The notes below the pieces were generated by a model. That model was not told the origin of the DNA. It did not search any database and saw only the letters and a program-made list of their open reading frames with translations. From the NCBI GenBank assembly GCA_015064025.1, contig SVSZ01000004.1, positions 1 to 43,903 on the forward strand: 43,903 nucleotides of DNA. Direction: 5' to 3'. Shown in pieces: positions 17,679-24,137 of the stretch. The DNA is from Oscillospiraceae bacterium (GTDB lineage Bacteria > Bacillota > Clostridia > Oscillospirales > CAG-272). Made by a program: the position numbers and the translations under genes. The number at the start of each line of letters is the position of its first letter. Within the stretch, counting starts at the first letter, position 1.

Positions 17679-18346
17679 TTCTCACCTCCCGTCGGCTGCA
17701 CCGACTCGGTCTTTCCGTACAAATTGAGATATACCGACATACCGCACACACGCCACTCTCCGTTTACGCGGTGCATTTCAACGTCCGCATATCCGCGGTA
17801 GTTGCCTCTCCAGACGCCGGCGTCATAGCTTCCCCAATCGGTGTCCTCGTAATACGGTCCGCAAAACAGTGCGTCTCCCGCTCCCGAAAAGACCGCAGAA
17901 ACGCGGGAAAGCTCAAAGGAAACCATCGCATAATCCGTCCCGTTTCCTCTGACGGCGATCGCACTGTCGGGCACCTCAACGTCGACATCGTAGAAAATGA
18001 CCTTGACATCCTCCTCAAGAAACGTTTCATAGTAGCCCCGTACGTCACCGGCACCAAGATAATAATCAGAGCTTGCATCGGGCGTCCAGTATTCAAGCAG
18101 CAAGCTCTCCAGCTCCTCCCGCTTCTTTCGCGCATCATCCTTGGAAAGAGCTTCATCAAGGACAGCCCCTTCGGGAGAGAGATTGAGCTCGATCAAGGAA
18201 ATGACCGCCTCCCGCGCCCTTGCACCGATCTCGGGTGCTTCCTTGGCAAACTGTACCTCCTTGACCACAACAAACACGATCAGCAAAAGCAGCAAGATTC
18301 CACCAAGCCAAAGCCCACGGTTCGTTTTCTTCCAAAATCGCTTCAT
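17675..18346 (-). CDS. Membrane-anchored accessory protein of the ABC exporter, function unknown
   Basis: 223 residues. A short basic N-terminus precedes one membrane segment (about 12-28, [17 protein letters not shown]), then a helical stretch and a soluble alpha+beta region ending [19 protein letters not shown]. That last pattern is reminiscent of NTF2-like/SnoaL-like folds, but I do not recognise a family with certainty. ATG at 18346 with GGAGG seven nt upstream. First gene of a three-gene operon with the ATPase (ATGA overlap) and permease, so probably an extracytoplasmic partner or sensor of that exporter. Confidence 0.7.
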   Translation of the reverse strand: MKRFWKKTNRGLWLGGILLLLLIVFVVVKEVQFAKEAPEIGARAREAVISLIELNLSPEGAVLDEALSKDDARKKREELESLLLEYWTPDASSDYYLGAGDVRGYYETFLEEDVKVIFYDVDVEVPDSAIAVRGNGTDYAMVSFELSRVSAVFSGAGDALFCGPYYEDTDWGSYDAGVWRGNYRGYADVEMHRVNGEWRVCGMSVYLNLYGKTESVQPTGGEK

Positions 18347-18376
18347 GCACTATCCTCCGTTCGTTTTCTTGCTTTC

Positions 18377-18405
18377 ATTCTAACACATACGCTGTCCTTT
18401 GTCAA
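18377..18405 (-). promoter_or_regulatory. Sigma-A promoter for the ABC-2 exporter operon
   Basis: Minus strand TTGACA (18400-18405), 17-nt spacer, TAGAAT (18377-18382), about 30 nt upstream of the start codon. It is back to back with the rnhA promoter; the two -35 boxes are 23 nt apart. Confidence 0.8.
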
Positions 18406-18428
18406 TAAAAAACTTCTCCTGAAAAATG

Positions 18429-18457
18429 TTGCAAAAAGCGCCTCGGTGTTGTATAAT
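18429..18457 (+). promoter_or_regulatory. Sigma-A promoter for RNase HI
   Basis: TTGCAA (18429-18434), 17-nt spacer, TATAAT (18452-18457), 27 nt upstream of the start codon. Confidence 0.8.
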
Positions 18458-18484
18458 AAGAGCAGTAAAGCACGGAGGATGCAT

Positions 18485-18931
18485 ATGAAGCACGTTGATA
18501 TTTATACGGACGGTGCCTGCCGCGGGAATCCCGGGCGCGGCGGTTGGGGTGCCATCCTTGTTTTCGGAACAAAAGAAAAGGAGCTCAGCGGAGGCGAGGA
18601 GCTGACAACAAACAACCGCATGGAGCTTTTCGGAGCCATTCGGGCATTGAAGGCTTTAAAGGAGCCCTGCGAGGTAACTCTGACCTCTGACTCGAAATAT
18701 TTGGTCGATGCCATTGAAAAAGGATGGGCGCACTCCTGGCGTGCGAACGGTTGGAGAAAAAGCGATCGCTCACCTGCCCTCAATTCCGATCTTTGGGAGC
18801 AACTCCTCACGCTTCTGGAAATACACAAGGTCACCTTCGTATGGGTGCGCGGACATCACGGACATCCGTACAACGAACGCTGTGACAAGCTTGCAACCGA
18901 CTTTGCAGACAGCTTTTTGAAAAATAGCTGA
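18485..18931 (+). CDS. rnhA: Ribonuclease HI
   Basis: 148 residues, standard length. The four carboxylates D9 ([11 protein letters not shown]), E47 (NNRMELFG), D69 (TSDSKY) and D134 (NERCDKLA) are all present, with the conserved loop histidine in [10 protein letters not shown]. It cleaves the RNA strand of RNA-DNA hybrids using two metal ions. The ATG at 18485 has GGAGG six nt upstream; the in-frame ATG at 18479 directly abuts that site and is less likely. The open frame extends far upstream but is not coding there. Confidence 0.96.
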   Translation: MKHVDIYTDGACRGNPGRGGWGAILVFGTKEKELSGGEELTTNNRMELFGAIRALKALKEPCEVTLTSDSKYLVDAIEKGWAHSWRANGWRKSDRSPALNSDLWEQLLTLLEIHKVTFVWVRGHHGHPYNERCDKLATDFADSFLKNS

Positions 18932-18960
18932 ATACAAAGGTGCAATCAACATGATCTGTC

Positions 18961-18989
18961 TTGACAAAACAAAGAACGACATATATAAT
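18961..18989 (+). promoter_or_regulatory. Sigma-A promoter for the sugar isomerase/epimerase gene
   Basis: TTGACA (18961-18966), 17-nt spacer, TATAAT (18984-18989), a perfect consensus 35 nt before the start. Confidence 0.87.
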
Positions 18990-19024
18990 TAAGTCACATT
19001 ATTAAAAACCAAGGAGGAATCATC

Positions 19025-19807
19025 ATGTTTCAAAATCTCGGACTTCAGATGTTCACCGTTCGCGACTTTATCACCGATCCCGAATTCGCAGACCTTTCCT
19101 TCCGCCGCCTCCGCGAGCTCGGCTACACAGAGACGCAGCTGGCAGGACATGCATTTGATGCAAAGCTCTTCGGCGAGCTTCTTGCAAAGAATGGTATCCG
19201 CGTCGTAGGCAACCACTGCTCTCTTGATGACATCATCAACCGTCCCGACGAGACGATGGAAAAGCATCGCATGTGGGGCACTTCCAACCTCGGTATCGGC
19301 GGCATTCCTCATGAGGCACGTGCAGGAGTCAAGGAGCTTGCAAAATTTATCGATACCTACAACAAGGCAGCAGAGGTATACGCCAAGGAGGGCTTTAAGC
19401 TGACCTTCCACAACCACAACTATGAGTTTGAGCCTATCGACGGCTGCAAAACTCCGATGGAGATCTTCGCCGAGGAATTTGATCCTAACAACATCTCCTT
19501 CGTTCTTGACACCTGCTGGGTAGCGGCAGGAGGCGCCGACGTGCGCGCATGGATGGAACGTCTTGCGGGACGCATCGATATTCTCCACCTCAAGGATCTT
19601 GAGGCAACCAAAGTTGCCAATGCAAGAAGCCCCGAGTTCAACGTCACCGAGATCGGTAACGGCAACCTCTACTGGGACGGCATTATGGAGACTGCGGAAA
19701 AGATCGGCGTTAAGTATTACGTCGTTGAACAGGACAACAACTTCAAGGGCACTCCCTTTGACAGTCTCCGCATGAGCGCAGAATACCTTAAGAAGTATCA
19801 GAAGTAA
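19025..19807 (+). CDS. Sugar phosphate isomerase/epimerase family protein
   Basis: 260 residues of the xylose-isomerase-like TIM-barrel superfamily (AP endonuclease 2 fold): QMFTVRD at the first strand, KLTFHNHNYEFEPIDG (metal-binding His/Glu region near 130), SFVLDTCWVAAGG, DILHLKDL and YYVVEQDNNFKGTPFDSLRMSAEYLKK at the end, a pattern common to myo-inositol/hydroxypyruvate-isomerase-like enzymes. The exact sugar cannot be told. ATG at 19025 with AAGGAGGA upstream, own promoter and terminator; no pathway partner is adjacent. Confidence 0.88.
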   Translation: MFQNLGLQMFTVRDFITDPEFADLSFRRLRELGYTETQLAGHAFDAKLFGELLAKNGIRVVGNHCSLDDIINRPDETMEKHRMWGTSNLGIGGIPHEARAGVKELAKFIDTYNKAAEVYAKEGFKLTFHNHNYEFEPIDGCKTPMEIFAEEFDPNNISFVLDTCWVAAGGADVRAWMERLAGRIDILHLKDLEATKVANARSPEFNVTEIGNGNLYWDGIMETAEKIGVKYYVVEQDNNFKGTPFDSLRMSAEYLKKYQK

Positions 19808-19809
19808 CT

Positions 19810-19863
19810 TATAAACAAACGGCGCATGGAATGCAATTGCATTCCATGCGCCGTTTGTTTATA
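19810..19863. terminator. Perfect 54-nt palindrome, bidirectional terminator
   Basis: Twenty-seven-bp arms (19810-19836 and 19837-19863) are perfectly complementary with no unpaired centre (core GCAATTGC). T/A-rich ends flank the GC-rich middle. It sits between the convergent isomerase and XRE genes and probably terminates both. Confidence 0.8.
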
Positions 19864-19872
19864 TAAAAGCTT

Positions 19873-20085
19873 TCATCGGTTAATTTCAGGATTTTCGGTG
19901 CGACACATAATATAGTCCATGCTGACGTTATAATAGTTCGCCAACAAAATCAGAGTTTCTGTGGGAGGAATTCTCTTGCCGCTTTCATACTTAGAAAGAA
20001 GAGCTTGTTCAATTCCCGTTTCCAATTGCACGTTCAATTGCGTCTTTTTTCTTTGCAGTCGTAACGCTTTCAAATTCGTTTGCAA
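19873..20085 (-). CDS. XRE-family HTH repressor
   Basis: 70 residues, a minimal Cro/CI-type helix-turn-helix protein: LKALRLQRKKTQLNVQLETGIEQALLSKYESGKRIPPTETLILLANYYNVSMDYIMCRTE condensed, with LSKYESGKR as the recognition-helix/turn signature. No effector domain. The start is TTG at 20085 with GGAGGGGA four nt upstream; no ATG fits. Divergent from the cassette at 20248-21767, with three 19-bp palindromes in the spacer. It most likely represses that cassette and itself. Confidence 0.88.
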   Translation of the reverse strand: MQTNLKALRLQRKKTQLNVQLETGIEQALLSKYESGKRIPPTETLILLANYYNVSMDYIMCRTENPEINR

Positions 20086-20102
20086 GAAATCCCCTCCCTT
20101 CT

Positions 20103-20121
20103 ATATGACATTTTATCATAT
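20103..20121. promoter_or_regulatory. Operator-like palindrome O1
   Basis: ATATGACATTTTATCATAT: arms ATATGA/TCATAT around a 7-nt centre, the same frame as O2 and O3 but with a weaker right half. It lies 17 nt upstream of the XRE start codon, so it would control the XRE gene itself. Confidence 0.7.
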
Positions 20122-20135
20122 TATTCCGCTCCTAA

Positions 20136-20154
20136 ATATGACGCTATGTCATAT
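20136..20154. promoter_or_regulatory. Operator-like palindrome O2
   Basis: ATATGACGCTATGTCATAT: seven-bp arms ATATGAC/GTCATAT around a 5-nt centre. Starts 33 nt after O1 and 65 nt before O3, close to integral helical turns. Confidence 0.75.
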
Positions 20155-20193
20155 CGCACAAATTATTTGAGATATTTTTGTGAATTATGCGAA

Positions 20194-20222
20194 TTGAAAA
20201 ATATGACAATTTGTCATATAAT
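20194..20222 (+). promoter_or_regulatory. Promoter of the XRE-controlled cassette
   Basis: TTGAAA (20194-20199), 17-nt spacer, TATAAT (20217-20222). The spacer and the start of the -10 are occupied by palindrome O3. Confidence 0.8.
20201..20219. promoter_or_regulatory. Operator-like palindrome O3 inside the cassette promoter
   Basis: ATATGACAATTTGTCATAT: nine-bp arms around one central base, the best of the three palindromes. It fills the space between -35 and -10, a classical repressor position. Confidence 0.8.
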
Positions 20223-20247
20223 TTTTAAAAAGCAAAGGAGAAAAAGC

Positions 20248-21273
20248 ATGCAATTTCTGTCTGTTTTAGCCCCACTATTTTCATTTTTGTTATGGGTGGG
20301 CATAATTGTCGGGATTATTACTTTTAGGAAGCAAAGAAAAAAGAAAAAGGAACAACAGCTCCAAAACGACTTTAAAATTGCTCTGGAAAAGCATATTCAG
20401 TCTATGGAAAACAACTCTGCTATGTTTAGAGATTGCTATTCAACACTTGCAAAGGGACTGGGTGTTAATTTGAAAGAGGTGGACACAATGCTTCCCTCTT
20501 TGAATGCTATGAAAGAACATTATGCCTCTGTTTTGGAAGATCTTATTTCCATAAGTGATCATAATCTCTGCCTTTATGACAAAGAAAAACTCAAAAAAGT
20601 GAAATCTGAATCCCTTCCTACCAATGAACAAATATCAAACCATATTATTGAAATTCTTCCCCTGCTTGGAAATTATTACGAAATATACAACGTATTGAAG
20701 AAAGACATTTATGACGACTTATTCTTTAATAAAATATACGCGCTTAACTATATGGCATTTCAACTTTTCCATGAGAACAGAGAAGAAATGGACGAGCAAA
20801 AAAAGAAGTTATACGATTCGGATGTTGAAGTATTTTATGAACGGGTAGATGGACTTTACGATATCGAAGTCGAAATTTTCGTTCCACGCTTTTTGAAGTC
20901 AAGCGGTATGAAGATTGCAAATACGGAAAAATACGTTAAGTTACTTATTGATATCGGGAAAAAGCACGAACCAAGTTACTCAAAATTTAGAATTCTTTGG
21001 ATAAAGCATATGCAAGAAATTGCTAAACCATACATTTCGGCAGGCATGGATTTGTACCGATTTTTTAAAGAAAAAAGTGAAATTCAAGAGAATTTGCTTC
21101 CCTGCTTAAATTTTCATCTCGGCTTTGAAACTCTCAATTATCTGTATATCCCCTCCACAGGGCGCACCAAGGAAAACTGCCAAAAATTATTAGACCTCTA
21201 CACTTCCAAAAAAGCAAGCGGCGAGCTGTTTAGTTGGAAATATGAGGAATATCTTTCAAACGGAAGCATATAA
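20248..21273 (+). CDS. Membrane-anchored protein of unknown function
   Basis: 341 residues. A hydrophobic N-terminal segment (about 5-25, VLAPLFSFLLWVGIIVGIITF) is followed by a basic stretch RKQRKKKKEQ, indicating a single N-terminal membrane anchor with the body in the cytoplasm. The rest is mostly helical, Lys/Glu-rich, with no motif I recognise. ATG at 20248 is chosen because AAAGGAG lies seven nt upstream and the promoter ends at 20222; the frame runs open to 20080 but crosses the promoter. Markedly AT-rich compared with neighbours. First gene of the three-gene cassette controlled by the XRE repressor. Confidence 0.8.
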   Translation: MQFLSVLAPLFSFLLWVGIIVGIITFRKQRKKKKEQQLQNDFKIALEKHIQSMENNSAMFRDCYSTLAKGLGVNLKEVDTMLPSLNAMKEHYASVLEDLISISDHNLCLYDKEKLKKVKSESLPTNEQISNHIIEILPLLGNYYEIYNVLKKDIYDDLFFNKIYALNYMAFQLFHENREEMDEQKKKLYDSDVEVFYERVDGLYDIEVEIFVPRFLKSSGMKIANTEKYVKLLIDIGKKHEPSYSKFRILWIKHMQEIAKPYISAGMDLYRFFKEKSEIQENLLPCLNFHLGFETLNYLYIPSTGRTKENCQKLLDLYTSKKASGELFSWKYEEYLSNGSI

Positions 21274-21296
21274 AACAAGTACGAAAGGAAATATTA

Positions 21297-21569
21297 GTGG
21301 AAATTTTAAGAGGAAGCGCAGGATCAGATATCGCATACAGAATCATTAACAACGACATTGTCTTTGGAAGTAGCGGATATGATATAGCCTATCGCATCAT
21401 TAATAATGACATTGTCTTTGGAAGCAGTGGATATGATGTTGCATATCGCGTTTGTGGGAACGATATCGTACGCGGTTCATCCGGATATGATATTGTGTTT
21501 CGCATCAGCGGAAGAGATATTCTTTTGGGTGCAAGCGGATATGACATCGTATACAGAATCCAATATTGA
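21297..21569 (+). CDS. Small protein of five 18-residue repeats (beta-flower-like)
   Basis: 90 residues that are almost wholly five tandem copies of an 18-residue unit, approximately D-I-V-x-G-S-S-G-Y-D-I-A-Y-R-I-x-x-N (residues 2-19, 20-37, 38-55, 56-73, 74-90). Units two and three are also nearly identical in DNA (54-bp repeats from 21354). Alternating beta-prone stretches with Gly turns suggest a five-fold symmetric small beta fold; the pattern resembles proteins named 5-fold beta-flower from memory, not verified. Start is GTG at 21297 with AGGAA upstream, 23 nt after the preceding gene. Function unknown. Confidence 0.8.
   Translation: MEILRGSAGSDIAYRIINNDIVFGSSGYDIAYRIINNDIVFGSSGYDVAYRVCGNDIVRGSSGYDIVFRISGRDILLGASGYDIVYRIQY
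21300..21566 (+). repeat. 54-bp tandem repeat within the repeat-protein gene
   Basis: Five 54-bp units beginning at 21300, 21354, 21408, 21462 and 21516. Units two and three share GACATTGTCTTTGGAAG at their starts, and all encode GSSG-Y-D or close variants. The first and last units are more diverged. Confidence 0.8.
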
Positions 21570-21584
21570 AAGGAGATAGATTTC

Positions 21585-21767
21585 ATGTGTCCTTACTATT
21601 CAAGAGAATACAAAATTTGTAAAATTTATAAAACACTGTATCGTGAAGGAGAATATCACACGGATGCCTACTGTATGGAAATGAGATACGACCATACACA
21701 ATGCCCCAATTATAAAGAATGCATGAAAAACAACAACGGCATTATACCACCACCTTATAAATTCTAA
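21585..21767 (+). CDS. Small cysteine-rich protein, function unknown
   Basis: 60 residues with five cysteines (C2, C12, C30, C40, C46) and many tyrosines. The last part, CPNYKEC, could help bind a metal such as zinc, but no named family is recognised. ATG at 21585 with AAAGGAG ten nt upstream, 15 nt after the repeat-protein gene. The position, spacing and good ribosome site support a real gene, third in the XRE-controlled cassette. No signal peptide. Confidence 0.7.
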   Translation: MCPYYSREYKICKIYKTLYREGEYHTDAYCMEMRYDHTQCPNYKECMKNNNGIIPPPYKF

Positions 21768-21769
21768 TC

Positions 21770-21822
21770 ACAAAAAGCAGCATACCGAATCAACGTTCTT
21801 GATTTGGTATGCTGCTTTTTGT
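21770..21822. terminator. Bidirectional terminator after the cassette
   Basis: ACAAAAAGCAGCATACC (21770-21786) pairs perfectly with GGTATGCTGCTTTTTGT (21806-21822). T-run on both strands; it serves the cassette and the convergent aminotransferase gene. Confidence 0.88.
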
Positions 21823-21827
21823 TAACA

Positions 21828-22994
21828 TTAAAGATTTTTCAAAAAACATCCCACGCGGCGCAATGCCTCGCGGATATGATCGGTGGAATAGCAATAGGAC
21901 GCGCGGACAAAGCCCTCACCCCCAAGGCCAAATGCAGTTCCGGGAACAAGCGCTACGCGCTCCGCGTAAAGAAGCTTTTCGCAAAATTCATCCGAGGTCA
22001 TACCCGTAGAACGGATGCACGGGAAGGCATAGAACGCCCCCTTCGGCTCACGGCAAACAAGCCCCAGCTTATTAAAGCCGTCCACGATCAATCTGCGGCG
22101 CATGTCGTATTCCTCGATCATATCCGCAACTGCATCGTCTCCGTTACGCAAAGCCTCAATGGCAGCATACTGCGAGGTCGTAGGGGCACACATGATGGCA
22201 AACTGGTGGATCTTTGTGACCTGCTTTAAGATGGGCGCGGGACCGCAGGCAAAACCAAGTCTCCAGCCCGTCATGGAAAAGGTCTTCGAAAAACCGTTGA
22301 CAAGCACGCATCTATCCTGCATCCCTTCAATGGAAGCAATGGAAACATGCTTCTCTCCTCCAAAGGTCAATTCCGCATAGATCTCATCCGAAATCACCAG
22401 CACGTCAGTGCCGCGCAAAACTTGTGCGATCGCCTCCAGATCTGCCCTTTCCATAATGGCTCCCGTCGGATTGCAGGGATACGGAAGGATGAGCGCCTTG
22501 GTGCGCGGCGTGATTGCCGCCATAAGCTCCTCGGGCGTCACCTTAAAATCGTTTTCAGCCTTTGTCTCAATGATCACGGGCGTGCAACCGCACAAACGAG
22601 CGATCGGCTCGTAGCAAACGTAGCTCGGCTGTGGAATGATGATCTCATCCCCGGGACAGGCAATGGCACGGATGCAAGCGTCGATCGCTTCCGATCCGCC
22701 GACCGTGACGAGCACCTCACCCTTTGCCTCGTAATGCACACCGTATTTTCTTTCCACATAGCGGCAGATCTCCTCGCGAAGAGACTCCAGTCCGCTGTTC
22801 GAGGTATAGCGGGTTTTTCCGTTTTCAAGAGAGGCAATACCCGCCTTGCGGATCTCCCACGGCGTCGCGAAATCGGGTTCACCCACACCTAAAGAGATCA
22901 CACCCTCCATGCTCTCTGCGATATCAAAGTATTTACGGATGCCGGAAGGCTTGATCCCGACAACCGTTGGGGAGAGAATCCTTGTGTAATCCAT
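21828..22994 (-). CDS. PLP-dependent aminotransferase, class I/II
   Basis: 388 residues, AspC-like fold type I. K237 (NGFSKTFSMTGWRLGF) is the Schiff-base lysine; N175 (NPTG), D203 and Y206 (SDEIYAEL) complete the PLP pocket. The N-terminus SLGVGEPDFATP matches aspartate/aromatic aminotransferases of the PatA/AraT type. The ATG at 22994 overlaps the lrp stop as TGATG, so a GTG one codon upstream is the only other option. Coupled to an Lrp/AsnC regulator, which suggests amino-acid-responsive control. Exact substrate not determined. Confidence 0.93.
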   Translation of the reverse strand: MDYTRILSPTVVGIKPSGIRKYFDIAESMEGVISLGVGEPDFATPWEIRKAGIASLENGKTRYTSNSGLESLREEICRYVERKYGVHYEAKGEVLVTVGGSEAIDACIRAIACPGDEIIIPQPSYVCYEPIARLCGCTPVIIETKAENDFKVTPEELMAAITPRTKALILPYPCNPTGAIMERADLEAIAQVLRGTDVLVISDEIYAELTFGGEKHVSIASIEGMQDRCVLVNGFSKTFSMTGWRLGFACGPAPILKQVTKIHQFAIMCAPTTSQYAAIEALRNGDDAVADMIEEYDMRRRLIVDGFNKLGLVCREPKGAFYAFPCIRSTGMTSDEFCEKLLYAERVALVPGTAFGLGGEGFVRASYCYSTDHIREALRRVGCFLKNL

Positions 22995-23476
22995 CACAGC
23001 AGATAGCTCCCTCTTTCATCTCTGTCCTCGCCCAAAAGCTCCACGTCCAGCTCCTTGTAACGGCGCAGTACAAAGTGTGTAGCCGTTGAGGTCACGGATT
23101 CGATGGTGGAAAGCTCCTTTGCAACAAATTTTGCAACCTCCTGAAAGGTCTTTCCCTTTACCACCACGTTCAAGTCGTACACACCCGACATCAAATAGAC
23201 CGATTCCACCTCGGGATATTTCATCACTCTTGCCGCAACGTCCTCAAAGCCAAGCCCCGCCTTGGGCGTCACCTTCAACTCAATGATCGCGGAAACGTAG
23301 GCACTATCCAGCTTATCCCAGTCAATCACCGCTTTATATCCGCGGATCACACCTGCCGCTTCAAGCTCCGCAACCTCGCGGCGCACCTCGTCCTCGCTGA
23401 TACCTAACATCACGGCGAGATTCTCGGGCGGTGTGCGTGAATCCTTATTCAACAGCTTCAAAAGTTTCTTGTTCAT
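22994..23476 (-). CDS. Lrp/AsnC family transcriptional regulator
   Basis: 160 residues. An N-terminal winged HTH (about 3-50, LLKLLNKDSRTPPENLAVMLGISEDEVRREVAELEAAGVIRGY) is followed by a RAM/ligand-binding ferredoxin-like domain (about 65-140; VESVYLMSGVYDLNVVVKG). It binds DNA and senses an amino acid. ATG at 23476 has only a weak, distant AAGGGA, so the exact start is less sure. It probably regulates the coupled aminotransferase gene and itself. Confidence 0.92.
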   Translation of the reverse strand: MNKKLLKLLNKDSRTPPENLAVMLGISEDEVRREVAELEAAGVIRGYKAVIDWDKLDSAYVSAIIELKVTPKAGLGFEDVAARVMKYPEVESVYLMSGVYDLNVVVKGKTFQEVAKFVAKELSTIESVTSTATHFVLRRYKELDVELLGEDRDERGSYLL

Positions 23477-23592
23477 AACGTGTATTTTATCCCTTCTCGC
23501 TCAGTCACCCTCCGCGCATGCTTCAAAAAGCCAAGCATTCGGCACGCAAGCGCAACCGACCGTATATTTATTTGACTGTTCACAGTACAGGA

Positions 23593-24096
23593 TCAGTCCT
23601 TCAGCACTTCCATCTTCTCGATTACAACGGGAGTGCGCGGAACGTCATCAAACCATCCCATACGTCCCGTGGGAACCTCTGCGATCTTGTCCACGACCTC
23701 AATTCCCTCCACGACCTTACCAAAGCCCGCATACTGGCGATCAAGATAAGGTGCATCCTTATGCATGATAAAGAACTGGGAGGAAGCGGAATCGGGAACG
23801 TTGGTGCGCGCCATGGAAAGCACACCGCGTGTGTGTGCAAGATCGTTCTGCGCAAATCCGTTGGAGGCAAATTCACCCTTGATCGACTTTGCATCCTTGT
23901 CGGCAAAGCTTTCGTCATAGCCGCCGCCCTGGATCATAAATCCGCTGATGACACGGTGGAAGATCGTCCCCGTGAAAAATCCGGATTCAATCAAGGAAAG
24001 GAAATTCTCCACGGTCAAGGGCGCCTTATCGGGATAAAGCTCCGCGGTGATCTCACCGTAATCTCTGACTGTAATTTTAATCTTAGGGTTGTTCAT
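23593..24096 (-). CDS. Cyclophilin-type peptidyl-prolyl cis-trans isomerase
   Basis: 167 residues. IFHRVISGFMIQGGG and SSQFFIM are the active-site signatures of cyclophilins (Arg of FHRV, Phe/Met/Gln of FMIQGG). No signal peptide, so a cytoplasmic folding helper. ATG at 24096 with AAAGGAGA eight nt upstream; the frame to 24141 runs into the previous gene. Forty-one nt downstream of the TIM-barrel gene, so possibly co-transcribed with it. Confidence 0.95.
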   Translation of the reverse strand: MNNPKIKITVRDYGEITAELYPDKAPLTVENFLSLIESGFFTGTIFHRVISGFMIQGGGYDESFADKDAKSIKGEFASNGFAQNDLAHTRGVLSMARTNVPDSASSQFFIMHKDAPYLDRQYAGFGKVVEGIEVVDKIAEVPTGRMGWFDDVPRTPVVIEKMEVLKD

Positions 24097-24137
24097 TGTG
24101 CAATTCTCCTTTATAAACATATATTTAGTAACAATTT

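Noticed and set aside
17537..18484. N-terminal extension of RNase HI by more than 300 codons
   Set aside because: Covers the opposite-strand ABC genes and the rnhA promoter; the normal RNase HI start has a good ribosome site.
21300..21566. CRISPR or minisatellite reading of the 54-bp repeats
   Set aside because: The repeats stay in one reading frame and encode a regular 18-residue protein motif.
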